64,000 nt of DNA, taken from Serratia rhizosphaerae. GTDB lineage: Bacteria > Pseudomonadota > Gammaproteobacteria > Enterobacterales > Enterobacteriaceae. Of this stretch, positions 16,112-24,718 are shown piece after piece (the first letter of the stretch is position 1; every line of letters begins with the position of its first letter). The notes beneath the pieces are model-generated. The model worked only from the letters and a program-made list of their open reading frames with translations. It did not search any database and was not told the origin of the DNA. The translations under genes were made by a program, and so were the position numbers. The stretch is from NCBI RefSeq assembly GCF_009817885.1, contig NZ_CP041764.1:4774001-4838000 (forward strand), given 5' to 3'.

Positions 16112-17318
16112 GTTTTATCAGGATGGAATCATCACCAACTTCCATAATCTGACCCGTCGGCCAATCGCCGAGCTGGAGTATGAGCTACAGGCGTTCGCCG
16201 GCCGCACGCCGCTGGGGCTGATTTTACCTTCGCTCTATGCGGAGCTTGAAGGGCCGGCGCTGGACCATATCATCGAAACGCTGGCGCAGGTGCCCTACCT
16301 GCAGGAGATCGTCATCGGCCTGGATCGCGCCGACCGCCAGCAGTTTGAGCATGCCAAACGCTTCTTCTCCCGCCTGCCGCAGCGGCATCGTATCTTGTGG
16401 AACGACGGCCCGCGCCTCAGCGCCATCGCCAGCCGGCTCAGTGACAAAGGACTGGCGCCGAGCGAACCCGGCAAAGGCCGCAATGTCTGGTTTTGCAGCG
16501 GCTATACGCTGGCGTCACGCCGCAGCAGCTGCGTAGCACTGCACGATTGTGACATTGTCACTTACGATCGCCATCTTCTGGCCCGCCTGCTCTATCCGCT
16601 GGCCAATCCGCACTTTCATTATGATTTTTGCAAAGGCTATTACGCCCGCGTGGCGGACGGAAAACTAAATGGCCGGGTCGGCCGGCTGCTGGTGTTCCCG
16701 CTGCTGAAATCGCTGCAAAAAGTGTATGGCAACTCAGACTTTCTGGAGTATCTGCGCAGCTACCGCTATCCGCTGTCCGGTGAATTTGCCATGCGCACCC
16801 ATATTCTCAACAACCTGCGCATCCCCAGCGACTGGGGGCTGGAAATCGGCGTACTATCGGAAGTGCAGCGCACTACCGCCACCAGTCGCATCTGTCAGGT
16901 GGATATCGCCGATAATTACGATCATAAACATCAGCCGATGTCGGAACATGACCCCGCCGGCGGTCTGCAGCGCATGGCCGCCGATATCACCAAGGCGCTG
17001 TATCGCAAACTGGCGATTCAGGGCGTCAGTATCACCGGCGACTCCTTCCGCGTGCTGCGCGCCACCTACTACCGCACCGCGCTGGATATGATCGACGCCT
17101 TCGACCACGACGCCAGAATCAACGGCCTGACGTTTGACCGCCACAGTGAGGAGTCGGCGGTGGAGCTGTTCGCCCAGGTGATTACGCAGGCCGGCCAGCA
17201 GTTTATGGACGCGCCGGCGGAGAGCAAGCCGTTTGTACCCAGCTGGAATCGCGTGCAGTCGGCTTTCCCTGATATTCTGCAGCGGCTGTATCAGGCGGTG
17301 GAAGAGGATAATCAGTAA
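16104..17318 (+). CDS. Glucosyl-3-phosphoglycerate synthase-like glycosyltransferase (GT81)
   Basis: A 404-residue GT-A glycosyltransferase resembling GpgS, which joins NDP-glucose to 3-phosphoglycerate. The sugar-nucleotide region is seen at LGLILPSLYAELEG and EIVIGLDRADR, and the metal-binding DxD as LHDCDIVTYDR near residue 150. Downstream SGEFAMRTHILNNLRIPSDW and GLEIGVLSEV match the acceptor-binding part of the family. Start at 16104 (GGAGG 8 bases upstream), overlapping the phosphatase gene by 8 bases, so translation is probably coupled. Together they make glucosylglycerate, known in other bacteria as an osmolyte and nitrogen-limitation solute. Sugar specificity is inferred. Confidence 0.85.
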   Translation: MSEFYQDGIITNFHNLTRRPIAELEYELQAFAGRTPLGLILPSLYAELEGPALDHIIETLAQVPYLQEIVIGLDRADRQQFEHAKRFFSRLPQRHRILWNDGPRLSAIASRLSDKGLAPSEPGKGRNVWFCSGYTLASRRSSCVALHDCDIVTYDRHLLARLLYPLANPHFHYDFCKGYYARVADGKLNGRVGRLLVFPLLKSLQKVYGNSDFLEYLRSYRYPLSGEFAMRTHILNNLRIPSDWGLEIGVLSEVQRTTATSRICQVDIADNYDHKHQPMSEHDPAGGLQRMAADITKALYRKLAIQGVSITGDSFRVLRATYYRTALDMIDAFDHDARINGLTFDRHSEESAVELFAQVITQAGQQFMDAPAESKPFVPSWNRVQSAFPDILQRLYQAVEEDNQ

Positions 17319-17324
17319 GTCCGC

Positions 17325-18203
17325 TCAGGACGGTATTGTACCCTGGCGCATTTGCTGCGGCGTCATGCCGTAATACGCCTTGAACCGGTTGCTGAAGTGG
17401 CTGGCGGAGCTGAAACCGCAGGCCAGCGCAATCTGGGTCACCGGCAATACGCCGTGACGCAGCAGGTGCGCCGCCCGCTGCAGCCGCGCCCGCATCACAT
17501 ATTGGTGCGGCGCCAGGCCGGTATCGTGTTTAAACATGCGGGCAAAGTGAAATTCGCTGAGCCCGGCCTGCGCCGCCAGTTCACCCAGCAGCAGCGGCTG
17601 CTCCAGATGTTCATTGATAAAATCGCACACCCGGCGCAGCACCGCCGGCGCCAGCCCGCCGCGTACCGACGGCAGCCGCCACTGCAGCTGCGTATAGTGC
17701 TGCAGCAAATGCGCCATCAGCATGCCGGCCGCGCTGCTGATGGTCAGTTGATTGGCGCGGTCCTGCCAGTCGACGTTCAGCAAAAACTGGCGATAGAGCC
17801 GCGTAATCTGCGTATCTTCGCCGAAAGAGCGCGCCTCAACGTTGATCGACGCCGGACTGCGGTCCCAGGTCTGCTCGACCAGCTGCCGCAGATGACGATC
17901 GGTGCAATACAGATGAGCGAACGACAGATTGCTGCGCACGTCCCAGGTTGACTCATACTGACGCGGCATAATGCAAAAATGGTCCGGCCCGCCGCCGTTG
18001 CGCCAGCCGTCCGGCACCTTTTGGTAGCACTCGTAGCCGTCGGCGACGTACAGGCTGAGGGTATGGTGGTCGGCGCTTTCCTGAGTAATGCGATCGTCAC
18101 AGTTGGACCAGGCCGCCAGCTCCACGCCGGACGCGAGATGCAGGTGATGATGCAGCCGGGCCTTATGCTCCTGCAGTGTGGTAAACGCCTTGTACGCTGA
18201 CAT
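17325..18203 (-). CDS. AraC-family transcriptional regulator
   Basis: A 292-residue regulator: N-terminal sensory part of about 180 residues and a C-terminal pair of helix-turn-helix motifs (LLGELAAQAGLSEFHFARMF and VTQIALACGFSSASHFSNRF), ending with the usual YGMTPQQMR. The start at 18203 (MSAYKAF, CGGAG upstream) is preferred; the frame runs to 18335 without a recognisable N-terminus. It is divergent from an EamA exporter gene 171 bases away, its likely target. Effector unknown. Confidence 0.9.
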   Translation of the reverse strand: MSAYKAFTTLQEHKARLHHHLHLASGVELAAWSNCDDRITQESADHHTLSLYVADGYECYQKVPDGWRNGGGPDHFCIMPRQYESTWDVRSNLSFAHLYCTDRHLRQLVEQTWDRSPASINVEARSFGEDTQITRLYRQFLLNVDWQDRANQLTISSAAGMLMAHLLQHYTQLQWRLPSVRGGLAPAVLRRVCDFINEHLEQPLLLGELAAQAGLSEFHFARMFKHDTGLAPHQYVMRARLQRAAHLLRHGVLPVTQIALACGFSSASHFSNRFKAYYGMTPQQMRQGTIPS

Positions 18204-18374
18204 GCCTGGCTCCGAGGATGATAAACAGGCTTCCAGTGTAAGGAGTCGCGCGCCGCGGCACCACTGCGCCGGTAAAAAAAGCGCAAGAATATGCAACTCG
18301 CCGCAGGCGTCTGCAAGCGCTCCACGGCCCGGCAACGCATAATCGCCCCTCTTTCCCGCTGGAGTGATTACCTG

Positions 18375-19280
18375 ATGAATGCGTTGTTATACCTGGCGGT
18401 GGTGCTGATCTGGGGCACCACCTGGATTGCGATTAATCTGCAGCAACAGGGACCGGTCTCCATTCCGGTCTCCATCAGCTACCGTTTCGCTATCGCCGCG
18501 CTGGTGATGTGGCTGGCGCTGCTGCTGACCCGCAGGCTGCGCCGCATCAGCCTGCGCGACCATCTGTTCTGCCTCCTGCAGGGCTGCTGTGTGTTCGGCT
18601 TCAACTTTTACTGTTTCTATCTGGCCGCGGCCGCCGTCAGCAGCGGTCTGGAGTCGGTTATTTTCTCCATGGCGGTGCTGTTTAACGCGCTTAATGGCCT
18701 GATATTCTTCGGTCAGCGCCCCGGCCCGAACCTGCTGCCCGCCGCGTTGCTCGGCGTCAGCGGCATTGTCGCGCTGTTCTGGCACGAGCTGCGGGCCGCA
18801 CAGCCGGCACCGGAGCTGCTGCACGGCGTGGGGCTGTGCCTGCTCGGCACGCTGGGTTTTTCGCTCGGCAATATGATCGGCAGCCGCCACCAGCGCCACG
18901 GGCTGGATATTCTGTCGACCAATACTTACGCCATGAGCTACGGCGCGTTGTTGATGGGGCTGCTGGCCTGGGCGCAGGGGGCGTCGTTTCAGATTGAGTG
19001 GAACAGCCGCTATCTGGGGTCGCTGTTGTATCTGGCGATTTTCGGTTCGGTGATCGCGTTTGCCGCCTATTTCAGCCTGCTGGGACGCATCGGCGCCAGC
19101 GCCGCCGCTTACAGCACCCTGCTGTTTCCTCTGGTGGCGCTGACCATTTCGACGCTGTATGAGGGGTATATCTGGCATGGCAACGCGGTGATCGGCCTGT
19201 GCCTGATCCTGCTCGGCAACCTGGTTATGTTCAGCAATCCCCGCTGGTTCAGACGGTTAGTGCAACGCCGCATCGCATAA
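18375..19280 (+). CDS. EamA/DMT-family transporter
   Basis: A 301-residue integral membrane protein with ten predicted helices and two EamA repeats. The first helix LAVVLIWGTTWIAI carries the WGTTW/WG-x motif typical of the family (YdcZ, RhaT, RhtA relatives), and the second repeat begins near residue 145. Such proteins export amino acids or other metabolites. It sits beside a divergent AraC regulator and is followed by the Tat-exported aminotransferase gene 148 bases downstream. Substrate unknown. Start chosen at MNALLYL (GGAG 10 bases upstream). Confidence 0.9.
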   Translation: MNALLYLAVVLIWGTTWIAINLQQQGPVSIPVSISYRFAIAALVMWLALLLTRRLRRISLRDHLFCLLQGCCVFGFNFYCFYLAAAAVSSGLESVIFSMAVLFNALNGLIFFGQRPGPNLLPAALLGVSGIVALFWHELRAAQPAPELLHGVGLCLLGTLGFSLGNMIGSRHQRHGLDILSTNTYAMSYGALLMGLLAWAQGASFQIEWNSRYLGSLLYLAIFGSVIAFAAYFSLLGRIGASAAAYSTLLFPLVALTISTLYEGYIWHGNAVIGLCLILLGNLVMFSNPRWFRRLVQRRIA

Positions 19281-19428
19281 CCTGCATGCCTCATGGTGCA
19301 GTTGCCCGGCCGCCGTGATGCGTTACAGTGCAACGCTGGCCGGGAACCACAATAAATCAATGAGTTACAAATTGGCACGATTCCTGCCCCTGATCCTTGC
19401 CACGATTTTTCAGCAAGGAGAAGTGCAG

Positions 19429-20601
19429 ATGCAAGACAGCCATACATTGAATGTAAAACGCAGACAGTTATTAAAACTTTCGGGCGCGCTGGCCGGCGGC
19501 GTCGCGCTGGCGGGACTGAGCCGCAGCGCCCTGGCCGATGCGCAGCCATCGTCCTCGGCCGGCTTTACCACACCGACGGCCGAACATCCTATCCGCATCA
19601 ATTTCAATGAAAATGCGCTCGGCATGTCGCCGCGGGCGCAGGCGGCGGCGCGCGACGCCGTGGTCAAGGCCAACCGCTACGCCAAAGAGGAAATTATCGC
19701 GCTGCGCAGCCAGCTGGCCGGCCGTTATCAACTGCCAGACGAGTCCATTCTGCTGACCGCCGGCTCTTCGGAGGGCATTCGCGCCGCTATCGAGGCTTAC
19801 GCCACATTGGATACACAGCTGGTGATCCCGGCGCTGACCTACGGCGACGGCGAGCACTTCGCCGCCATCGCCGGGATGAAAATCACCAAAGTGCCAATGC
19901 TGGACGGCTGGCAGTTCGATATCAACGGGCTGAAACAGGCGGTTGCCAACCACGCCGGCCCGTCGCTGGTGTATCTGGTCAACCCGAACAATCCCACCGC
20001 CACCATCACGCCGGCCGACCTGATCGAACCCTGGATCGCCAGCAAACCGGCCAATACGGTGTTTATTGTTGATGAAGCCTATGCCGAATTCGTCAACGAC
20101 CCGCGCTTCCGCTCGGTCGGCCCGCTGCTGAAACAGGGCGCCGACAACGTGATCCTGCTGAAAACCTTCTCCAAAATCTACGCCATGGCCGGCATGCGCG
20201 TGGGATACGCCGTGGCGCAACCGGCGCTGATCGCCCGCCTGGCCAATCACGTGGCCGGCGAAAAGATCAATTTTTGCGGCGTGGACGCCGCTCTGGCTTC
20301 GCTGCACGATGAGGCCTTCGTCACCTACAGCAAGAAAAGCAATGATACTTCGCGGCAGATATTGCTGAAGACGCTGAACGAACTAGGCCTCGACTATTTA
20401 CCGTCGGAAGCCAATTTCGTGTTCTTTAAGCTCACCACGCCGCTCGCCGCCTTCCAGCAGCAGATGAAACAGGCAGGCATTCTGGTGGGACGTGCTTTCC
20501 CGCCGGCCGATGACTGGTGCCGCATCTCGCTGGGGACGCCGCAGGAAATGACCTTTGTCGCCCACACCCTGAAGCAGTTCCGCAGCCAGAAGCAGCTGTA
20601 G
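19429..20601 (+). CDS. Twin-arginine-exported HisC-like PLP aminotransferase
   Basis: A fold-type I aminotransferase of about 390 residues, similar to histidinol-phosphate aminotransferase (HisC). The PLP lysine is in LLKTFSKIYAMAGMRVGYA near residue 245, with NPNNPTATITP and the Asp/Tyr pair in VDEAYAEF. Unlike HisC it begins with a Tat signal peptide: KRRQLLKLSGALAGGVALAG then SALADA, giving an exported enzyme. The start at 19429 has a strong AAGGAG 7 bases upstream. A PLP enzyme in the periplasm is unusual; Tat export would let it fold with its cofactor first. Neighbours are an EamA exporter and a Sec-exported hydrolase, which hints at a periplasmic amino-compound pathway. Reaction unknown. 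Confidence 0.85.
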   Translation: MQDSHTLNVKRRQLLKLSGALAGGVALAGLSRSALADAQPSSSAGFTTPTAEHPIRINFNENALGMSPRAQAAARDAVVKANRYAKEEIIALRSQLAGRYQLPDESILLTAGSSEGIRAAIEAYATLDTQLVIPALTYGDGEHFAAIAGMKITKVPMLDGWQFDINGLKQAVANHAGPSLVYLVNPNNPTATITPADLIEPWIASKPANTVFIVDEAYAEFVNDPRFRSVGPLLKQGADNVILLKTFSKIYAMAGMRVGYAVAQPALIARLANHVAGEKINFCGVDAALASLHDEAFVTYSKKSNDTSRQILLKTLNELGLDYLPSEANFVFFKLTTPLAAFQQQMKQAGILVGRAFPPADDWCRISLGTPQEMTFVAHTLKQFRSQKQL

Positions 20602-20719
20602 CCGTCCGTCGCCCCGCTGCTGCGGCGGGGCTATCGCCCAGCGTTGACCGTTCTTTACCCTGCGCGTACGCATTAGCCACTATACTCAGGACTCTTTCGC
20701 TTTTTATAAGGACTTCAGG

Positions 20720-21730
20720 ATGTTAAAACTTTCCCGTTGCGCCCTGCTGGCGGGCGCGCTGTTGCCCTGCGCCGTCGGCGCCGCTGAAAACCCGCAATAT
20801 GGCGTCGAACTGCAAGGTTTTCACTACCCTTATCCGCTGCAGAAATTCAGCTTCCGCTCACAGGGCCAGACCTTAAGCATGGGTTATATGGACGTCGCGC
20901 CCGACGGCGACGCCAACGGACAGACCGTGGTGCTGATGCACGGGAAAAACTTCTGCGGCGCCACCTGGGAAGATACCATCAAGGCGCTTAGCCAGGCCGG
21001 TTATCGGGTGATCGCCCCGGATCAAATCGGTTTTTGCAGCGCCAGCAAGCCGCCACATTACCAATACAGCTTCCAGCAGCTGGCGCAAAACACCCACGAT
21101 CTGCTAAAAAAACTCAAGATTTCCTCGGCGACACTGATCGGCCACTCGACCGGCGGTATGCTGGCCACACGCTATGCGCTGATGTATCCGCAGCAAACGC
21201 GGCAACTGGTGATGGTCAACCCGATCGGCCTTGAGGACTGGAAGGCGAAAGGCGTGCCCTGGCGCAGCGTCGATCAATGGTTTGAGCGCGAGCTGAAAAC
21301 CAGCGCCGCCGGCATTAAACAGTATGAACAGAAAACTTACTACGGCGGCCGCTGGCAGCCGCAGTACGACCGCTGGGTAGATATGCTGGCGGGGCTGAAC
21401 AATGGTCCCGGCAAACGGCTGGTGGCATGGAACTCGGCGCTGATCTACGACATGATCTATACCCAGCCGGTCTATTACGAATTTAAAAATCTGCAGATGC
21501 CGACCACCCTGCTGATCGGCACCGACGACACCACGGCGATCGGCAGCGACATCGCCCCGCCGGCGGTCAAGGCGCAGATTGGCGACTATCACCAATTGGG
21601 CAAGCAGGTGGCGAAACTGATCCCACAGGCGACGCTGGTCGAGTTCCCGGGTCTCGGCCATGCGCCGCAAATGGAACAGCCGGAGACATTCCACCAGGCG
21701 CTGCTGAAGGCGCTACGCGCACAGGGCTGA
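20720..21730 (+). CDS. Secreted alpha/beta hydrolase
   Basis: A 336-residue protein with a Sec signal peptide (MLKLSRCALLAGALLPCAVG, cut near AAEN). The alpha/beta-hydrolase core has an oxyanion segment LMHGKNFCGATW, the nucleophile elbow IGHSTGGMLA near residue 139, an acid in IGTDDTTAIG near 258, and the catalytic His in GLGHAPQMEQPE near 318. It should act in the periplasm on an ester or similar substrate. AAGGAC precedes the start. It follows the Tat-exported aminotransferase gene by 118 bases with a GC-rich hairpin between, so it is probably a separate transcript. Confidence 0.9.
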   Translation: MLKLSRCALLAGALLPCAVGAAENPQYGVELQGFHYPYPLQKFSFRSQGQTLSMGYMDVAPDGDANGQTVVLMHGKNFCGATWEDTIKALSQAGYRVIAPDQIGFCSASKPPHYQYSFQQLAQNTHDLLKKLKISSATLIGHSTGGMLATRYALMYPQQTRQLVMVNPIGLEDWKAKGVPWRSVDQWFERELKTSAAGIKQYEQKTYYGGRWQPQYDRWVDMLAGLNNGPGKRLVAWNSALIYDMIYTQPVYYEFKNLQMPTTLLIGTDDTTAIGSDIAPPAVKAQIGDYHQLGKQVAKLIPQATLVEFPGLGHAPQMEQPETFHQALLKALRAQG

Positions 21731-21792
21731 ATTGGCGGAGTCGGCGCCGGCGCTCTACCCTTAAAAGGTAATAATCAACCGAGGGTAGCACT

Positions 21793-22464
21793 ATGCGACG
21801 GATTATCGTTGGCGCCTTTCTCAGCCTGGACGGGGTGATGCAGGCGCCGGGCGCGCCGGAAGAAGATCGCGCCGGCGGGTTTCGCTACGGCGGCTGGACG
21901 GTGCCCTACTGGGACGACCAGATCGCCGCAGCCATGGGCGATCTGTTCTCCCGCCCGTTCGACCTGCTGCTGGGGCGCAGAACCTATGACATTTTCGCCG
22001 CGCACTGGCCCTATGTGGAAAGCGACCCTGCGGCCGGCAGTTTCGATCAAATGAGCTACGATGCGGCGCGCCTGTTCAATCAGGCGACCAAATACGTTGC
22101 TACCCATCACAGCGACACGCTCTGCTGGCAGAACAGCCACTCTCTGGGCCAGAATGTGCCGGCGGCGCTGAACGCACTGAAGGCCGAAGACGGACCGGAT
22201 TTGATCGTGCAGGGCAGCGGCGAGCTGGTACAACAGTTGCTGTCCTACGATCTGGTGGACGAACTGCGATTGCTGATTTATCCGGTGCTGCTGGGGGACG
22301 GTAAACGGCTGTTTGCCGAGGGGCTGACGGCGATGGCCTTTACGCTGGAAAAAGCGCTCAGCACCCCCAGCGGCGTGGTGATCGCCTACTACCAGCGCGG
22401 AGGGGAAATTGAACTGGGCACCTTCGCGCTGGAAAATGCCCGCGCGCCGGAGCACCCCTGGTGA
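21793..22464 (+). CDS. Dihydrofolate reductase-family protein (RibD C-terminal domain)
   Basis: A 223-residue protein of the DHFR-like RibD_C family (YyaP/YwjB relatives), with MRRIIVGAFLSLDGVMQAPG at the N-terminus, LLLGRRTYDIFAAHWP, and the C-terminal LIVQGSGELVQQLLSYDLVDELRLLIYPVLLGDGKRLF segment split over the last strands. GAGGG lies 7 bases before the ATG. These proteins are predicted NADPH-dependent reductases; most have no known substrate. No operon partner is obvious. Confidence 0.88.
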   Translation: MRRIIVGAFLSLDGVMQAPGAPEEDRAGGFRYGGWTVPYWDDQIAAAMGDLFSRPFDLLLGRRTYDIFAAHWPYVESDPAAGSFDQMSYDAARLFNQATKYVATHHSDTLCWQNSHSLGQNVPAALNALKAEDGPDLIVQGSGELVQQLLSYDLVDELRLLIYPVLLGDGKRLFAEGLTAMAFTLEKALSTPSGVVIAYYQRGGEIELGTFALENARAPEHPW

Positions 22465-22494
22465 AGCCCGCACAGACAGAGGGCACGCCCGGCA

Positions 22495-23016
22495 TCAGGC
22501 CATCAACAGCCCCAGCAGCGCGCCGCCGGCCAGCACCCACAGCGGATGCAGCCGTTTACTCATGCCGAGCAGCGTGGCGACGCCAATCAGCAGCGCCAGC
22601 CGCCAGCTGCCGGCCGACGCCTCGGCGATCAACGCGCCGCTGGCGGCGACCAGCCCCACCGTCACCGGCACCAGCCCGGCCTGCACATAGCGCCGCCACG
22701 GCCGATCCTTAAAGCGTTTCCACCCCTGCATCACCAGCAGGGTCACCAGCGACGACGGCACAAATTTGGCCAGCGATGACACCAGCAGCCCCGGCCAGCC
22801 GGCGACCTGCCAGCCAATCAGCGGCACCACCATCATATTCGGCCCCGGCGCCGCCTGCGCCATGGCGAACAGCGCGCTGAACTCTTGCGCACTCATCCAC
22901 TGATGCACCTCAACCACCTGCCGCTGCATCTCCGGCAGAATGGTGATACCGCCGCCGAACGCCATCAGAGACAGTTCACTAAAGATGACCGCCAATGCGA
23001 TCAGCAGCGGAATCAT
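22495..23016 (-). CDS. Chromate transporter, C-terminal-half subunit (CHR family)
   Basis: A 173-residue, six-helix membrane protein of the short-chain CHR family. The motif ELSLMAFGGGITILPEMQ and the AQAAPGPNMM segment are hallmarks. It pairs with the upstream 189-residue protein to make a two-subunit chromate transporter. Start fixed at 23016: its ATG overlaps the TGA of the first gene (ATGA) and GGAGG lies 8 bases upstream, whereas an ATG at 23022 would be too close to that site. Whether it moves chromate or a natural anion is not known. Confidence 0.88.
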   Translation of the reverse strand: MIPLLIALAVIFSELSLMAFGGGITILPEMQRQVVEVHQWMSAQEFSALFAMAQAAPGPNMMVVPLIGWQVAGWPGLLVSSLAKFVPSSLVTLLVMQGWKRFKDRPWRRYVQAGLVPVTVGLVAASGALIAEASAGSWRLALLIGVATLLGMSKRLHPLWVLAGGALLGLLMA

Positions 23017-23582
23017 AACCATTTCCTCCAGGCCAGCAGAATGCTGAGCGGCGCCAGCGTCAGCATGGTCGGCAACAGCGGCAAACGCAGCCAGGCGATC
23101 GCCAGCAGGCACAGCGCGGCGATCGCCAATGCCAGCCAGCGGCCACGCAGCGGCTGCAGCATTTTTAACGCGGTCGCCAACAGCAGCCCGGCCGCAGCGG
23201 CGGCCAGCCCGGCGAACAGGTGCTGAATGTGGGCATCGTTCTGAAAGCGCGCATAGACCGCGCCCAGGGCAACCACAATAGCCGTCGGCGCGCAAATCAG
23301 CCCCAACAGCGCACTGCAGGCGCCGCGCAGGCCGCGGAACTCCATGCCGACCGCCACCGACAGGTTAATCACATTGCCGCCGGGCAAAAACTGGCACAGG
23401 CCAAGCAGCTCGGTAAACTGCTCACCGCTCAGCCAGCGCCGCTCCTCAACCAGCATCCGCCGCGCCATCGGCAGCACGCCGCCGAAGCCGATCAATCCCA
23501 GCATCAAGAACCCCTGAAACAGCGCCCAATTACCGGGCGCCGCCGCATGCGCTGCCCCTTTCACTACGTTCGTCTCTGACAT
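23013..23582 (-). CDS. Chromate transporter, N-terminal-half subunit (CHR family)
   Basis: A 189-residue membrane protein of the CHR family, first gene of a two-gene unit. FQGFLMLGLIGFGGVLPMARR and LGLCQFLPGGNVINLSVAVG are the N-terminal-half versions of the CHR motifs. Start at 23582 (MSETNVV) with AGAGG upstream; the frame continues to 23798, but that part crosses the divergent promoter. A LysR gene starts 103 bases away on the other strand and is the likely regulator. Confidence 0.88.
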   Translation of the reverse strand: MSETNVVKGAAHAAAPGNWALFQGFLMLGLIGFGGVLPMARRMLVEERRWLSGEQFTELLGLCQFLPGGNVINLSVAVGMEFRGLRGACSALLGLICAPTAIVVALGAVYARFQNDAHIQHLFAGLAAAAAGLLLATALKMLQPLRGRWLALAIAALCLLAIAWLRLPLLPTMLTLAPLSILLAWRKWL

Positions 23583-23684
23583 GACGCCTCTCACACAGGT
23601 TCTGATGGCTGGTATGATGCGCGTGCGCATGCCATGATGTCTAATGCATTTCGTGGACACTGACCATACCCTGAAGGTATTGAT

Positions 23685-24593
23685 ATGATTGAACTGCGCC
23701 GGCTGAAAGCCTTTGTCACCGTGGTTGAGGAAGGCAATATTACCCGCGCCGCCGAACGGCTGTGCATTCAGCAACCGCCGCTCAGCCGCCTGCTGCAAGG
23801 ACTGGAGGAGGAGCTGGGCGTGCAGCTGCTACAGCGCCTGCCGCGCGGCGTACGCACCACCGACGCCGGTGATGTGCTGCTCCGTGAGGCGCGGACGCTG
23901 TTGGCACGCGCCGCAACGCTGGCAGATGCGGTGCGCCGCGCGGCCCGCGGCGAACAGGGGCATATCGCTATCGGTTTCACCAGTTCGGCGGCGTTGCACC
24001 CGTTCGTACCCAATCTGCTGCGGCGCTACCGCGAGATCCTGCCGGACATCACCACGCAGCTGGAAGAGGCCGGCAGCGGGGAGTTGATGGATGCGTTGGT
24101 GGATGAGCGGCTTGATGCGGCCTTTGTGCGTTCACCGGTCAGCGAGATCCCCGGAGTCAGTATCGAACCGGTGCTGCGCGAAAGTATGCTGATCGCCCTG
24201 CCGGTCGGCCACCGGCTGGCTGACGATGCACAAACGCCGCTGCCGCTGGCGGCACTGGCCAATGAGGCGTTTATTCTTTACCGCCGCCCGGCAGGACAGG
24301 GGCTGTACGATGCGATCCTCGCCGCCTGTTACCGTGCCGGCTTCAGCCCGCGCATCGTGCAGGAGGCGCCGCGCCTGCCGGCCACCCTCAGCCTGGTCGG
24401 CGCCGGTCTGGGGCTGTCAATCGTACCGGCATCGATGCGTCGCCTTGGCGGCGACGGCATCGTTTATCGCGCCATCAGCGACGCCGACGCGCCCGGCGCG
24501 CCGCTGTATCTGGCGCTGCGCGGCAATCGCCACTCGCCCATCGTCAGCCGCTTCCGTGAACTGGTCAGCGAAGCGGTGGCCGCAGAAAAGTAG
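23685..24593 (+). CDS. LysR-family transcriptional regulator (next to chromate transporter)
   Basis: A 302-residue LysR regulator with winged HTH at residues 1-60 (MIELRRLKAFVTVVEEGNIT, AERLCIQQPPLSRLLQGLE) and an effector domain from about 90. The DNA-binding part resembles the BenM/CatM/AlsR branch (QPPLSRLL). It is divergent from the two-gene CHR transporter and very probably controls it. GAAGG precedes the ATG. Confidence 0.92.
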   Translation: MIELRRLKAFVTVVEEGNITRAAERLCIQQPPLSRLLQGLEEELGVQLLQRLPRGVRTTDAGDVLLREARTLLARAATLADAVRRAARGEQGHIAIGFTSSAALHPFVPNLLRRYREILPDITTQLEEAGSGELMDALVDERLDAAFVRSPVSEIPGVSIEPVLRESMLIALPVGHRLADDAQTPLPLAALANEAFILYRRPAGQGLYDAILAACYRAGFSPRIVQEAPRLPATLSLVGAGLGLSIVPASMRRLGGDGIVYRAISDADAPGAPLYLALRGNRHSPIVSRFRELVSEAVAAEK

Positions 24594-24718
24594 CCTGCTG
24601 ATTATTCATTATGGGGCGATTGCTCAAAACCTCGCCCCGTTCCCCCTATTTTCTCCACATTTGCTCGGCAGACTCACGACGGTATCTGTTAATCGTTTAG
24701 TCAAAAAATCACGGTGTC

